DNA of 64,000 nt from Citrobacter koseri ATCC BAA-895 (GCF_000018045.1 NC_009792.1:1736001-1800000); one strand, 5' to 3'. Numbered from the stretch's first letter, positions 1 through 8,358 are shown. Translations and numbers: made by a program. Notes: generated by a model not told the origin, from the sequence alone.

Positions 1-423
1 GTCAATATCCATCGCATCCATGCTATGACAGCTACGACAGGTTGCGGAGTCGCTGGCTTTCAACTGCGCCCAAACGGTTTGCGCCATCTCCAGACGATGT
101 TCTTCAAACTTCTCTGGCGTGTCGATTTTTTTGGTGATGAACTGATGATAGACATCTTTCGAGGCAAGGAGCTTGGCTACCAGGTAATCCACCCCGCCCT
201 CCGGGATATGGCAATCCGCGCATTCCGCACGAATCCCCTTCTGATTCTGGAAGTGAACCGAGCCCGTATACTCCTCATAAGGCGCCTGCATCGTATGGCA
301 AGACAGACAAAATTCAGTGCTCGATGTTTTATGTAACGTCCATTGCCCCGCTAAAACAATTACTGCGCCAAGAACGATGCAAAGCAGCATCGTCCATAAA
401 ATGGTTTTATTTATTTTTCTCAT
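1..423 (-). CDS. NapC/NirT-family multihaem cytochrome c, C-terminus cut by window edge
   Basis: The visible 141 residues start at an ATG at 423. They have an N-terminal membrane anchor (about residues 8-27) followed by three CxxCH haem motifs: CLSCH at 39-43, CADCH at 68-72 and CRSCH at 129-133. This is the layout of NapC/NirT/TorC/NrfH quinol dehydrogenases, which pass electrons from menaquinol to periplasmic reductases in anaerobic respiration; those proteins usually carry four or five haems, so at least one more is expected beyond the window. A perfect FNR box lies about 70 bp upstream. The partner reductase is not in view, so the substrate cannot be named. Confidence 0.88.
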   Translation of the reverse strand, partial: MRKINKTILWTMLLCIVLGAVIVLAGQWTLHKTSSTEFCLSCHTMQAPYEEYTGSVHFQNQKGIRAECADCHIPEGGVDYLVAKLLASKDVYHQFITKKIDTPEKFEEHRLEMAQTVWAQLKASDSATCRSCHSMDAMDID

Positions 424-489
424 TCTTCATTCTCATCAGACAACTACCCTTTTAGAGGTAGACAATAATTAGACTGAGCAGGTTAATTA

Positions 490-503
490 TTGATATCCAT
501 CAA
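490..503 (-). promoter_or_regulatory. FNR box upstream of the cytochrome gene
   Basis: TTGAT-ATCC-ATCAA is an exact match to the FNR consensus TTGATN4ATCAA. A -10-like TATTGT on the minus strand (467-462) lies 22 bp downstream, which would put the site near -41.5, the class II activator position. This implies anaerobic induction of the cytochrome gene that starts at 423. Confidence 0.75.
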
Positions 504-944
504 GCGTGGATGTGAATAAGAATTAGCATGCAAGTAAATTTGAAGGGGATCGCAGATTACACAGCAACGGAATATATGAGTATAAAATCGTTAAAACACA
601 GTGAGTTACACTGTATTATATAGATATTTAAACCAGTATTAAATTAAATGTCAGGAGAAAGTTTCAAATAATTAAAATGGCGATTCAAGAGAGAGAAAAT
701 ATCCCGTCGCTATATAAATAAATATACAATGAAATAAAGTAAAACGGAACCCATTACTGCTTCATAACGATATTCACGGTAAAAATCATTCTCCTGACAG
801 CCATCATGTCAGTAACACCTTCTGGTGGACGTTTTGTGTCTACATTCTTACGACTTGCGGACTCGTTCACATAACTTTGATCTGATTACTTCTTATACAA
901 CCGATAAGTCCAGTACACTTAAGGTGGAGATAAAACAAACAGGA
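504..944. other. AT-rich intergenic region, no gene seen
   Basis: About 440 bp between the cytochrome promoter and the UspF-like gene. No convincing open reading frame was found. A small dyad, ACAGTG-AGTTA-CACTGT, lies at 598-614. The regulation of the downstream usp gene probably sits in 840-940, but no factor site is recognisable. Confidence 0.5.
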
Positions 945-954
945 GGTGGTGAAT

Positions 955-1383
955 ATGTATCGTTCTATTCTGGTGCCGATTGATATCTCAGAAGCCAGCT
1001 TGACCCGTCAGATCATCCCGCAGGTTGAGGCGCATGCTAAAACCGCAAAGGTGCATTTTTTGGCCGTAATACCTTCTGTCCCGTTCTATGCCTCACTGGG
1101 TCTGGCCTACTCCAGCGAGTTCCCGGATAGAAGCGGTCTTCAGTCAAAGGCCGCCGTCAAACTGGAGGAAATTGTTAAACAATTCAATATCCCCGAGGGC
1201 AGGAGCCAGTCCCATGTTGTCTACGGCCCACCCAAAGATCAGATCCTCAAACTGGCGGATGCGGTAGAAGCCGACCTGATTATCATTGCGTCGCATCAAC
1301 CGGGTTTCAGCACCTATCTGCTGGGTTCAACTGCTGCGGCCGTTGTTCGCCATGCAAACTGCCCTGTTCTGGTTGTACGCTAA
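955..1383 (+). CDS. Universal stress protein, UspF-like
   Basis: A 142-residue UspA-fold protein. It begins with SILVPIDIS and ends with the usual HANCPVLVVR strand. The ATP-binding signature G-2x-G-9x-G(S/T) is present as the GSTAAAVV stretch. The protein resembles E. coli UspF (YnaF), including the YASLGLAYS segment. The start at 955 is chosen because AGGAGGTG ends 8 bases upstream; a GTG at 946 in the same frame overlaps that ribosome site. It is monocistronic and ends at a strong hairpin. It may be the uspF orthologue or a paralogue. Confidence 0.9.
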   Translation: MYRSILVPIDISEASLTRQIIPQVEAHAKTAKVHFLAVIPSVPFYASLGLAYSSEFPDRSGLQSKAAVKLEEIVKQFNIPEGRSQSHVVYGPPKDQILKLADAVEADLIIIASHQPGFSTYLLGSTAAAVVRHANCPVLVVR

Positions 1384-1406
1384 TACCGCTCGCTAACCCT
1401 GGCGAA

Positions 1407-1435
1407 AACGGGAGCCAACAGGCTCCCGTTCTTGT
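1407..1435 (+). terminator. Rho-independent terminator of the usp gene
   Basis: A 10-bp perfect stem (AACGGGAGCC, loop AACA, GGCTCCCGTT) followed by a T-rich CTTGT tail. Two near-identical hairpins recur at 2003 and 3923. Confidence 0.8.
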
Positions 1436-1493
1436 ATCACACCTGTTTTCTGATGAATGACTCCCGATAAAAACAGCCTTATAAAACGAATGG

Positions 1494-1522
1494 TTGAATC
1501 ATTAAATGATAATGGTTATCAT
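1494..1522 (+). promoter_or_regulatory. Sigma70 promoter of the RyhB-like RNA with overlapping Fur box
   Basis: -35 TTGAAT (1494-1499), 17-bp spacer, -10 TATCAT (1517-1522). The Fur box TGATAAT-G-GTTATCA at 1507-1521 matches the 7-1-7 consensus at all but one position and overlaps the -10. That is the arrangement for repression by iron-loaded Fur. Confidence 0.85.
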
Positions 1523-1528
1523 TCTCTT

Positions 1529-1628
1529 GCTGTAAATACCTTAGCGCCTAATACAGGTATTGAAAGCACGACATTGCTCACATTGCTTCCAGTATGATTT
1601 TGCCCGCACTCTGTTGCGGGCTTTTTTT
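1529..1628 (+). ncRNA. RyhB-family iron-responsive small RNA (RyhB-2-like paralogue)
   Basis: Positions 1562-1595 carry the conserved RyhB core (AAAGCACGACATTGCTCACA and the adjoining TTGCTTCCAGTAT), the part that pairs with mRNAs of iron-using proteins with Hfq. A 5' stem (ATACCT/AGGTAT) precedes it, and a terminator hairpin GCCCGCA/TGCGGGC (1602-1621) with seven Ts follows, about 100 nt in all. The promoter carries a Fur box. The 5' region and terminator differ from E. coli RyhB and fit a second RyhB copy such as Salmonella RyhB-2 (RfrB/IsrE). The 5' end is inferred from the -10 position. Confidence 0.9.
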
Positions 1629-1691
1629 GCCAGAGTATTCATGCTCTCAGGGAAAAGGGCATGTGAGTCGTTAAACATTAAAAGGATATTT

Positions 1692-1949
1692 ATGAACATA
1701 AAGAGAGTTGCCGGCACGATTTCAATCGTATTGTTGACGGCTTGTGTCGACTCAGAAGTACAACCCGCGCCCTCTTCCGCCAGCTCAATTTGTCAGGGAT
1801 TCGGCTGTGTAAAAACTCCCGGGAAACTTCCCAGCCGCGCCGCCACCCATAAACCGACAAAAGAAGAAAGAAACCGTGTGATCCGGGGCGAGAAACCCGA
1901 TTTTGGCTCCGAAGAGTGGAGTGTCGGAGGTACGCTGCCTGGCTGGTAA
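1692..1949 (+). CDS. Small putative lipoprotein, unknown function
   Basis: An 85-residue protein with an N-terminal signal segment and a lipobox-like LLTAC, so it is probably lipid-modified at the cysteine near residue 19. The rest is hydrophilic, with SSICQGFGC giving a possible disulphide. The ATG at 1692 follows AAAGGATATTT. It starts 64 bp after the RyhB-like RNA terminator and ends just before another terminator. I do not recognise the family. Confidence 0.7.
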   Translation: MNIKRVAGTISIVLLTACVDSEVQPAPSSASSICQGFGCVKTPGKLPSRAATHKPTKEERNRVIRGEKPDFGSEEWSVGGTLPGW

Positions 1950-2002
1950 TTGCAGGTGCAGAGTCGTCACTCTCACAACACGCCATTCTACTGGCATAAA
2001 AA

Positions 2003-2033
2003 AACGGGAACTGACAGGTTCCCGTTCTTGTTT
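2003..2033. terminator. Bidirectional terminator between the lipoprotein and a 43-aa membrane peptide
   Basis: AACGGGAAC/GTTCCCGTT 9-bp stem with T-rich CTTGTTT on one side and an A tract on the other, so it can serve both the plus-strand lipoprotein and the minus-strand small gene at 2050. Confidence 0.75.
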
Positions 2034-2049
2034 ATCCTCAGGTGCATAT

Positions 2050-2181
2050 TTACAGATACCCGGCGATATAACCGGAGATCATACGCACAAGATAAGGCCA
2101 CCCGGCCATGACAAGCAGCATCAGCAGCGCGATAAGCAGCCCCGTTAATACTGACCGAATGCGTTCATGTTCCGTACCCAT
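2050..2181 (-). CDS. 43-aa single-span membrane peptide
   Basis: The ATG at 2181 is preceded by a near-perfect GGGGAGGTGAAA ribosome site. The peptide has a charged N-terminus (GTEHERIRS), a Leu/Met-rich transmembrane segment at about residues 11-30 and a short C-terminal tail ending in GYL. It lies convergent to the lipoprotein gene across a shared terminator. The strong Shine-Dalgarno and clean membrane segment argue for a real small protein. Function unknown. Confidence 0.65.
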   Translation of the reverse strand: MGTEHERIRSVLTGLLIALLMLLVMAGWPYLVRMISGYIAGYL

Positions 2182-2304
2182 TTTCACCTCCCCTGACCGC
2201 AGAAAATGAATGACTAAATTCCCAATAGCACGAACACATGACAGGTTTATGACGGCATTATTGACCAGTAACCGCCCGGAGGCGGTTTGAAACCAGGAAA
2301 CGAG

Positions 2305-3264
2305 CTATTCGCCGTTACTCTCAATCGCGTTTTCCTTCTTCCCATACAAGGCCGGCTTGCCTGCTGGTCGGGTCTTAAAGCGACGGTGTAGCCACATATA
2401 TTGTTCAGGAGCCAGGCTGATTGCGCGTTCAATCGCCCGGTTCATTCTGGTCGCAACGGTTTCCTTGCCCTCATCATACAGTTCATGGCCGATATCCGGG
2501 AGGATGATCAGCTCGTACCCTCTTCCATCCGCTCGGCGTCGGGGAACAAAAGGAACAACCGCCGGGCGTGCGCTTCTGACGAGCATGTAACTGCCTGCGG
2601 TAGTCGCCGCATCGGGAACATCAAAAAAAGGAACAAACACGCTGTTACGAGCGCCATAGTCATGATCAGGTGCATACCAGACAATCTCACCTTGTTTGAG
2701 CACTCGTATCATGCCTTTTAAATCATAGCGATCGAGCATGGTTTTATTTGAGCGAAGACGTCCCCGCGTCTGCAACCAGTCATACAGCGCGTTATTGTTC
2801 GGCCTGTATACGCCAATGCCCGGATTGAGCATCCCAAATATGCGCGCCCCAAGTTCAAGAGTAAGAAAGTGCATACCGATGAGAAGCACGCCTTTATTTT
2901 CAGCTCGCGCACTTTCCATATGTTCATAACCCGTAACCGTAAACCATTTGCGTAAACGCCTGTCTGACCAGAACCAGGCGATACCGGTTTCAAGTACCCC
3001 CATGCCTACCGACTCAAAATTTTTAATCAGTAATTTTTCACGCTCCTTCGCAGGTAACGCCTTAAAGCAAAGTTCCAGGTTGCGACGAGCTATTGTTACC
3101 CTGCGAGGCAATGCGCGCATGGCCACTCTCCCCAGACAAGCGCCAAGCCTGAGCAGAATGGGATAAGGCAGCAAAACAGCACATCGTAAGAAGAAAATAC
3201 CCAGCCATAGCAGCCAGTAGCGAGGATGAAAAAAAGCGAATGAAAATGTTGGGAGTCTCGTCAT
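2305..3264 (-). CDS. Lipid A late acyltransferase, LpxP/LpxL family
   Basis: 319 residues, close to the roughly 306 of LpxL/LpxP. It has an N-terminal membrane anchor (about 14-35) and the family's catalytic HX4(D/E) motif (HFLTLE in GMHFLTLELGARIFG), followed by YRPNN and a C-terminal EQYMWLHRRFKTRP. These enzymes add a secondary acyl chain from acyl-ACP to Kdo2-lipid IVA at the inner membrane. The sequence is nearest LpxP (palmitoleoyl transferase, cold-induced in E. coli), but the chain specificity cannot be read here. It stands alone and divergent from the gene at 3546, so it is probably a paralogue beside chromosomal lpxL and lpxM. Confidence 0.85.
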   Translation of the reverse strand: MTRLPTFSFAFFHPRYWLLWLGIFFLRCAVLLPYPILLRLGACLGRVAMRALPRRVTIARRNLELCFKALPAKEREKLLIKNFESVGMGVLETGIAWFWSDRRLRKWFTVTGYEHMESARAENKGVLLIGMHFLTLELGARIFGMLNPGIGVYRPNNNALYDWLQTRGRLRSNKTMLDRYDLKGMIRVLKQGEIVWYAPDHDYGARNSVFVPFFDVPDAATTAGSYMLVRSARPAVVPFVPRRRADGRGYELIILPDIGHELYDEGKETVATRMNRAIERAISLAPEQYMWLHRRFKTRPAGKPALYGKKENAIESNGE

Positions 3265-3502
3265 TGAGTAAAATACGTTCCGGTTTACTGATAACTGCGG
3301 TGTTAGCTATCTGACTATTACAAAGAGGGGAAAACTAAAGCCCCGGTTAGCACAAAAAGTCTATAAAAAGACGAAAAAGTCGTTTTGTCATTTTTTGCGA
3401 CTTATCCCCTGCTCACCGCGAGGTCGTAAAAACGTCATTTACCTTTTCGCCGCCACATGACCGATCGGACAATTTCAGGTCTATTCATTAAGCACAATTG
3501 AG

Positions 3503-3520
3503 GTTATGTTATTACATAAC
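3503..3520. promoter_or_regulatory. 18-bp perfect dyad upstream of the 84-aa secreted protein
   Basis: GTTATGT-TATT-ACATAAC, centred about 34 bp before the ATG at 3546 and inside the divergent region shared with the lpxP-like gene. It looks like a dimeric repressor or activator site. The factor is unknown. Confidence 0.4.
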
Positions 3521-3545
3521 TTTTAGTGAGAAGGGTAATCATCAG

Positions 3546-3800
3546 ATGAAAGTCAGAAACATATTCGCCATATCACTGGCTGCCTCGTCGTTCAGTTGCC
3601 TGGCATTCAAATCGCCGCCCAACGTAGTACCCGGTACGGCTCCTGATAACGTTCGCACACTCGAAAGTAAGATTCTGGGAAGTTTTTACAGTCAGCATGG
3701 TACTGAGCCGCAGACAACATTTTTGGGAACCTGTGACGCTTCACCCGTTCCAGGTTGTTCATGCCCGTTTTGCACAATGCTCCGTAGCCATATCCGCTGA
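3546..3800 (+). CDS. Small secreted protein, unknown function
   Basis: 84 residues with a typical signal peptide (KVRN, then a hydrophobic core to about residue 20). The mature part is polar and ends with a Cys cluster (GTCDASPVPGCSCPFC) that could bind metal or form disulphides. The start at 3546 places the signal peptide at the N-terminus; an upstream in-frame start at 3498 would bury it. I see no family match. Confidence 0.6.
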   Translation: MKVRNIFAISLAASSFSCLAFKSPPNVVPGTAPDNVRTLESKILGSFYSQHGTEPQTTFLGTCDASPVPGCSCPFCTMLRSHIR

Positions 3801-3922
3801 TGGGCTAAGCGTCTGAGCCACTGGCAGATGCACATCTTCCCCGTCTGGAGACTTGCGAAGTATCGTCTTAGTCCTCTGCGAGTTCGACATTCAAAAAACA
3901 AGTTCGAATGCTAATAATAAAA

Positions 3923-3956
3923 AAACGGGAACCCTTTGGCTCCCGTTCTTGTTTAA
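3923..3956. terminator. Terminator downstream of icd
   Basis: ACGGGAACC-CTTT-GGCTCCCGT hairpin flanked by a long A tract on the left, giving a T tract on the minus strand for icd. The same hairpin family occurs at 1407 and 2003. Confidence 0.75.
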
Positions 3957-3969
3957 CCCAGAAACTGGA

Positions 3970-5220
3970 TTACATGTTTGCGATGATCGCGTCGCCAAAC
4001 TCTGAACATTTCAGCAGGTTAGCGCCTTCCATCAGGCGTTCGAAATCGTAAGTGACGGTCTTCGCGGCAATCGCGCCTTCCATCCCTTTGACGATCAGAT
4101 CTGCGGCTTCGAACCACTGCATGTGGCGCAGCATCATCTCAGCAGACAGAATGATGGAGCCCGGGTTAACTTTATCCTGGCCCGCGTACTTCGGCGCAGT
4201 GCCGTGAGTCGCTTCGAACAGCGCGCACTCGTCACCGATGTTCGCGCCCGGCGCGATACCGATACCGCCAACCTGCGCCGCCAGGGCGTCAGAGATGTAG
4301 TCGCCGTTCAGGTTCATACAGGCAATCACGTCGTACTCAGCCGGACGCAGCAGGATCTGTTGCAGGAACGCATCGGCGATCACGTCTTTAATCACGATCT
4401 CTTTGCCGGTGTTCGGGTTCTTGATTTTGACCCACGGGCCGCCGTCGATCAGCTCGCCGCCGAATTCATCACGCGCTAACTGGTAGCCCCAGTCTTTAAA
4501 CGCGCCTTCGGTGAACTTCATGATGTTGCCTTTGTGAACCAGGGTCACAGAATCACGGTCATTAGCGATGGCATATTCAATCGCCGCACGCACCAGACGT
4601 TTGGTTCCTTCTTCGGAACACGGCTTAATACCGATACCACAGTGTTCAGGGAAGCGAATTTTCTTCACGCCCATCTCTTCGCGCAGGAATTTGATCACTT
4701 TCTCGGCATCCGCAGAGTCGGCTTTCCATTCGATACCTGCATAAATATCTTCAGCGTTTTCGCGGAAGATGACCATGTCGGTCAGTTCAGGGTGTTTAAC
4801 CGGGCTTGGGGTGCCCTGATAGTAACGAACCGGACGCAGACACACGTACAGGTCGAGTTCCTGACGCAGCGCCACGTTCAGGGAACGAATACCGCCGCCG
4901 ACCGGGGTAGTCAGAGGGCCTTTGATGGCCACGCGGTAATCACGAATCAGATCCAGGGTTTCAGCAGGCAGCCAGACATCCTGGCCATAAACCTGAGTGG
5001 ATTTTTCACCGGTGTAAATTTCCATCCAGGAGATTTTACGCTCGCCTTTATAGGCTTTCTCGACAGCGGCATCGACCACTTTGAGCATGGCTGGGGTTAC
5101 ATCAACACCGATACCGTCGCCTTCAATGAACGGGATAATCGGATTTTCAGGAACGTTGAGTTTGCCGTTTTGCAGGGTGATCTTCTTACCTTCCGCCGGA
5201 ACAACTACTTTGCTTTCCAT
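3970..5220 (-). CDS. icd: Isocitrate dehydrogenase (NADP+)
   Basis: 416 residues, the full enterobacterial length. The TCA enzyme converts isocitrate to 2-oxoglutarate and CO2 with NADP+. The substrate loop RSLNVALRQELDLYVCLRPVR is intact with the serine that AceK phosphorylates (about residue 113), and NGDYISDALAAQVGGIGIAPG is the cofactor region. The gene is divergent from rluE. In several enterobacteria icd is itself a phage attachment gene (e14, phage 21); here its 3' end is undisturbed. Confidence 0.98.
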   Translation of the reverse strand: MESKVVVPAEGKKITLQNGKLNVPENPIIPFIEGDGIGVDVTPAMLKVVDAAVEKAYKGERKISWMEIYTGEKSTQVYGQDVWLPAETLDLIRDYRVAIKGPLTTPVGGGIRSLNVALRQELDLYVCLRPVRYYQGTPSPVKHPELTDMVIFRENAEDIYAGIEWKADSADAEKVIKFLREEMGVKKIRFPEHCGIGIKPCSEEGTKRLVRAAIEYAIANDRDSVTLVHKGNIMKFTEGAFKDWGYQLARDEFGGELIDGGPWVKIKNPNTGKEIVIKDVIADAFLQQILLRPAEYDVIACMNLNGDYISDALAAQVGGIGIAPGANIGDECALFEATHGTAPKYAGQDKVNPGSIILSAEMMLRHMQWFEAADLIVKGMEGAIAAKTVTYDFERLMEGANLLKCSEFGDAIIANM

Positions 5221-5422
5221 TCACCTCTCCTTCGAGCGCTTCTGGTTTGCTCGTCTGTCATCACGCTGCATGTGCGTTTGCGTCCTGCGACACGGATGCA
5301 TTAGAGCAACTTTTTTGTTAATGATTTGTAATGAGCGTGTCAATACTACCCTATTGTTTGCTGCCATGAAAGACACTCGTTATTAGGCTATAATGCGGCA
5401 ATTGATAAGCCCTGAAAATACC

Positions 5423-6046
5423 ATGCAAAAAACTTCTTTTAGAAATCACCGGGTTGAGCGATTCAGCTCACGACAAGTCACTAAGCGGCGGAAAGAAAAC
5501 CAGCCAAAACGCGTGGTTTTGTTCAATAAACCTTACGATGTTTTGCCGCAATTTACGGATGAGGCCGGGCGCAGCACATTAAAAGACTATATTCCTGTCC
5601 AGGGCGTCTACGCAGCAGGTCGTCTGGACAGGGACAGCGAAGGTCTTCTGGTGCTCACCAACGATGGCGCATTGCAGGCTCGTCTGACGCAGCCCGGCAA
5701 ACGTACCGGTAAAATTTATTACGTTCAGGTTGAAGGCGAACCAACCGCAGAAGCGCTGGAAGCCCTGCGCAATGGCGTGACGCTCAATGATGGCCCCACT
5801 CTGCCTGCGGGCATTGAGGTAGTGGACGAACCCGAATGGCTGTGGCCGAGAACGCCGCCGATTCGCGAACGAAAAAGTATCCCCACCCGCTGGCTCAAAG
5901 TGACCTTATATGAAGGCCGTAACCGTCAGGTACGGCGTATGACGGCGCACGTCGGCCACCCTACGCTGCGACTGATCCGCTACGCAATGGGCAACTACAC
6001 GCTGGATAATCTTGCCAACGGCGAATGGCGAGACGCTACCGATTAA
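5423..6046 (+). CDS. rluE: 23S rRNA pseudouridine(2457) synthase
   Basis: 207 residues. The catalytic motif GRLDRDSEGLLVLTND holds the nucleophilic aspartate of the RsuA/RluE/RluF group, and the ARLTQPGKRTGKIYYV and GRNRQVRRM blocks follow. The start at 5423 gives the usual N-terminus beginning MQKTSF; the frame is open further upstream but that part is not conserved. It is followed after 9 bp by nudJ, so the two are probably co-transcribed. Confidence 0.95.
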   Translation: MQKTSFRNHRVERFSSRQVTKRRKENQPKRVVLFNKPYDVLPQFTDEAGRSTLKDYIPVQGVYAAGRLDRDSEGLLVLTNDGALQARLTQPGKRTGKIYYVQVEGEPTAEALEALRNGVTLNDGPTLPAGIEVVDEPEWLWPRTPPIRERKSIPTRWLKVTLYEGRNRQVRRMTAHVGHPTLRLIRYAMGNYTLDNLANGEWRDATD

Positions 6047-6055
6047 GGAAAAACC

Positions 6056-6517
6056 ATGTTCAAACCGCACGTCACCGTCGCCTGCATCGTCCATGCAGAA
6101 GGTCAATTCCTCGTGGTGGAAGAGACCATTAACGGCAAAGCGCTCTGGAATCAGCCAGCCGGACACCTGGAAGCCGACGAAACGCTGGTGGAAGCCGCCG
6201 CGCGCGAACTCTGGGAAGAGACAGGGATTACCGCGCAACCCCAGCACTTTATTCGTCTGCATCAATGGATCGCGCCGGACAACACGCCGTTCCTGCGTTT
6301 CCTGTTTTCCATTGAACTTACCAGGATGTGCGCCACTGAACCTCACGACAACGACATTGACTGCTGTCGCTGGGTCAGCGCCGACGCGATCCTCAACGCC
6401 CCCAACCTGCGTTCGCCGCTGGTTGCCGAGAGCATTCGTTGCTGGCAGAACGGGCAACGTTATCCGCTGGCGATCATCGGCGAATTTAACTGGCCGTTTA
6501 CAGAGGGTGTCAAGTAA
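6056..6517 (+). CDS. nudJ: Nudix phosphatase NudJ (HMP-PP / nucleoside di- and triphosphate hydrolase)
   Basis: 153 residues with a complete Nudix box (GHLEADETLVEAAARELWEE then TGI; G-5x-E-7x-REL-2x-EE-x-G). The E. coli enzyme hydrolyses the thiamin intermediate HMP-PP and nucleoside di/triphosphates. It lies 9 bp after rluE and just before mnmA in one transcript-like run. Confidence 0.95.
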   Translation: MFKPHVTVACIVHAEGQFLVVEETINGKALWNQPAGHLEADETLVEAAARELWEETGITAQPQHFIRLHQWIAPDNTPFLRFLFSIELTRMCATEPHDNDIDCCRWVSADAILNAPNLRSPLVAESIRCWQNGQRYPLAIIGEFNWPFTEGVK

Positions 6518-6571
6518 AAGGGCTGCGTGATAGAATACGCCGCCTTGAAGTTCAATGTCGTGAGTATTCCA

Positions 6572-7678
6572 ATGTCAGAAAGCCCAAAAAAAGTGATCGT
6601 CGGCATGTCCGGCGGTGTCGACTCCTCCGTTTCCGCCTGGCTGTTGCAACAACAGGGCTACCAGGTAGAAGGCCTGTTCATGAAGAACTGGGAAGAGGAC
6701 GACGGTGAGGAATATTGCACAGCGGCAGCCGACCTGGCTGATGCGCAGGCCGTTTGCGACAAACTTGGCATTGAACTGCATACCGTAAACTTTGCCGCAG
6801 AATACTGGGACAACGTTTTTGAACTCTTCCTGGAAGAGTACAAAGCGGGCCGCACGCCGAACCCGGATATTCTGTGTAATAAAGAGATCAAATTTAAAGC
6901 CTTCCTCGAATTTGCCGCTGAAGATCTGGGCGCTGATTATATCGCCACCGGTCACTACGTCCGTCGCGCGGATGTGGACGGCAAAAGCCGCCTGCTGCGC
7001 GGGCTCGACGGTAACAAAGATCAGAGCTACTTCCTTTACACACTCGGCCATGAGCAGATCGCCCAAAGCCTGTTCCCGGTCGGTGAACTGGAAAAACCGC
7101 AGGTACGCAAAATTGCCGAAGACCTCGGTCTGATCACCGCGAAGAAAAAAGACTCTACCGGCATCTGCTTTATCGGCGAACGTAAATTCCGCGAGTTCCT
7201 CGGTCGCTATCTCCCGGCGCAGCCAGGAAAAATTATCACCGTAGACGGCGACGAAATCGGTCAGCACCAGGGGTTGATGTACCACACGCTGGGCCAACGT
7301 AAAGGTCTGGGTATCGGCGGCACCAAAGAAGGCACCGAAGATCCGTGGTACGTGGTCGATAAAGATGTCGAGAATAACATTCTGGTTGTCGCTCAGGGTC
7401 ATGAGCATCCACGTCTGATGTCCGTCGGCCTGATTGCCCAACAGCTTCACTGGGTCGATCGCGAACCGTTTAGCGGCACCCTGCGCTGCACGGTGAAAAC
7501 CCGCTACCGCCAGACCGACATTCCGTGCACCGTGAAAGCGCTGGATGACGAACGCATTGAAGTGATTTTTGATGAGCCGGTAGCCGCAGTAACGCCGGGT
7601 CAGTCGGCTGTCTTTTATAACGGAGAAGTGTGCCTCGGCGGCGGTATTATCGAGCAGCGCCTGCCCCTGCCGGTATAA
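6572..7678 (+). CDS. mnmA: tRNA-specific 2-thiouridylase MnmA
   Basis: 368 residues from the ATG at 6572, matching the E. coli length. The PP-loop GMSGGVDSS adenylates U34 of tRNA Lys, Glu and Gln. The catalytic cysteines lie in NPDILCNKEIKF and STGICFIGE. Sulphur comes from IscS through the Tus relay. The upstream in-frame ATG at 6527 lacks conservation. Next to nudJ and hflD, the conserved enterobacterial order. Confidence 0.97.
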   Translation: MSESPKKVIVGMSGGVDSSVSAWLLQQQGYQVEGLFMKNWEEDDGEEYCTAAADLADAQAVCDKLGIELHTVNFAAEYWDNVFELFLEEYKAGRTPNPDILCNKEIKFKAFLEFAAEDLGADYIATGHYVRRADVDGKSRLLRGLDGNKDQSYFLYTLGHEQIAQSLFPVGELEKPQVRKIAEDLGLITAKKKDSTGICFIGERKFREFLGRYLPAQPGKIITVDGDEIGQHQGLMYHTLGQRKGLGIGGTKEGTEDPWYVVDKDVENNILVVAQGHEHPRLMSVGLIAQQLHWVDREPFSGTLRCTVKTRYRQTDIPCTVKALDDERIEVIFDEPVAAVTPGQSAVFYNGEVCLGGGIIEQRLPLPV

Positions 7679-7713
7679 TTATTCTCTATAACTGATACAA
7701 GGAAGCAGTGATC

Positions 7714-8355
7714 GTGGCAAAGAATTATTATGACATCACCCTCGCACTGGCAGGTATTTGCCAGTCAGCACGCCTGGTGCAACAGCTGGCGCACCAGGGG
7801 CACTGTGATGCCGATGCGCTACACGTTTCACTGAACAGCGTTATCGATATGAACCCCAGCTCTACGCTGGGCGTATTCGGCGGCAGCGAAGCGAACCTTC
7901 GCCTCGGTCTGGAAACCCTGCTAGGCGTCCTGAATGCCAGTAGCCGCCAGGGGCTGAACGCAGAGCTGACGCGCTATACGCTGAGCCTGATGGTGCTGGA
8001 GCGCAAACTGTCAGCCGCCAAAGGCGCGCTGGACATGCTGGGCGAGCGCATTAACGGCTTACAGCGTCAGCTTGACCATTTTGACCTGCAATCAGAAACG
8101 CTGATGAGCGCGATGGCCGGTATTTATGTCGATGTCATCAGCCCGCTGGGGCCACGCATTCAGGTGACGGGCTCACCCGCCGTGCTGCAAAGCCCGCAGG
8201 TGCAGGCAAAAGTTCGCGCCTCGCTTCTGGCCGGTATCCGTGCCGCAGTGCTCTGGCACCAGGTCGGCGGTGGCCGCCTGCAATTAATGTTTTCTCGTAA
8301 TCGCCTGACCACTCAGGCAAAACAAATTCTTGCTCATTTAACCCCGGAGTTGTGA
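7714..8355 (+). CDS. hflD: High-frequency lysogenization protein HflD
   Basis: 213 residues, starting at the GTG at 7714 (conserved AKNYYDITLALAG N-terminus). HflD is a membrane-peripheral protein that in E. coli binds lambda CII and lowers its activity. It ends 3 bp before purB, which it precedes in a conserved operon. Confidence 0.95.
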   Translation: MAKNYYDITLALAGICQSARLVQQLAHQGHCDADALHVSLNSVIDMNPSSTLGVFGGSEANLRLGLETLLGVLNASSRQGLNAELTRYTLSLMVLERKLSAAKGALDMLGERINGLQRQLDHFDLQSETLMSAMAGIYVDVISPLGPRIQVTGSPAVLQSPQVQAKVRASLLAGIRAAVLWHQVGGGRLQLMFSRNRLTTQAKQILAHLTPEL

Positions 8356-8358
8356 TCT

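Noticed and set aside
1560..1691. Longer start for the lipoprotein gene reaching 1560
   Set aside because: The extension runs through the RyhB-like RNA and its terminator; the ATG at 1692 gives a clean signal peptide.
3970..5220. icd as the attachment site, suggested by the phage 21/e14-type integrase
   Set aside because: icd is intact with no duplicated 3' end; the identical 15-bp repeats are at 9850 and 60776.
4534..5304. 256-aa plus-strand ORF opposite icd
   Set aside because: It mirrors the codon structure of icd on the other strand and shows no family features; icd is certain.
6575..7450. 291-aa minus-strand ORF opposite mnmA
   Set aside because: Antisense shadow of a highly conserved gene; no ribosome site or domain.
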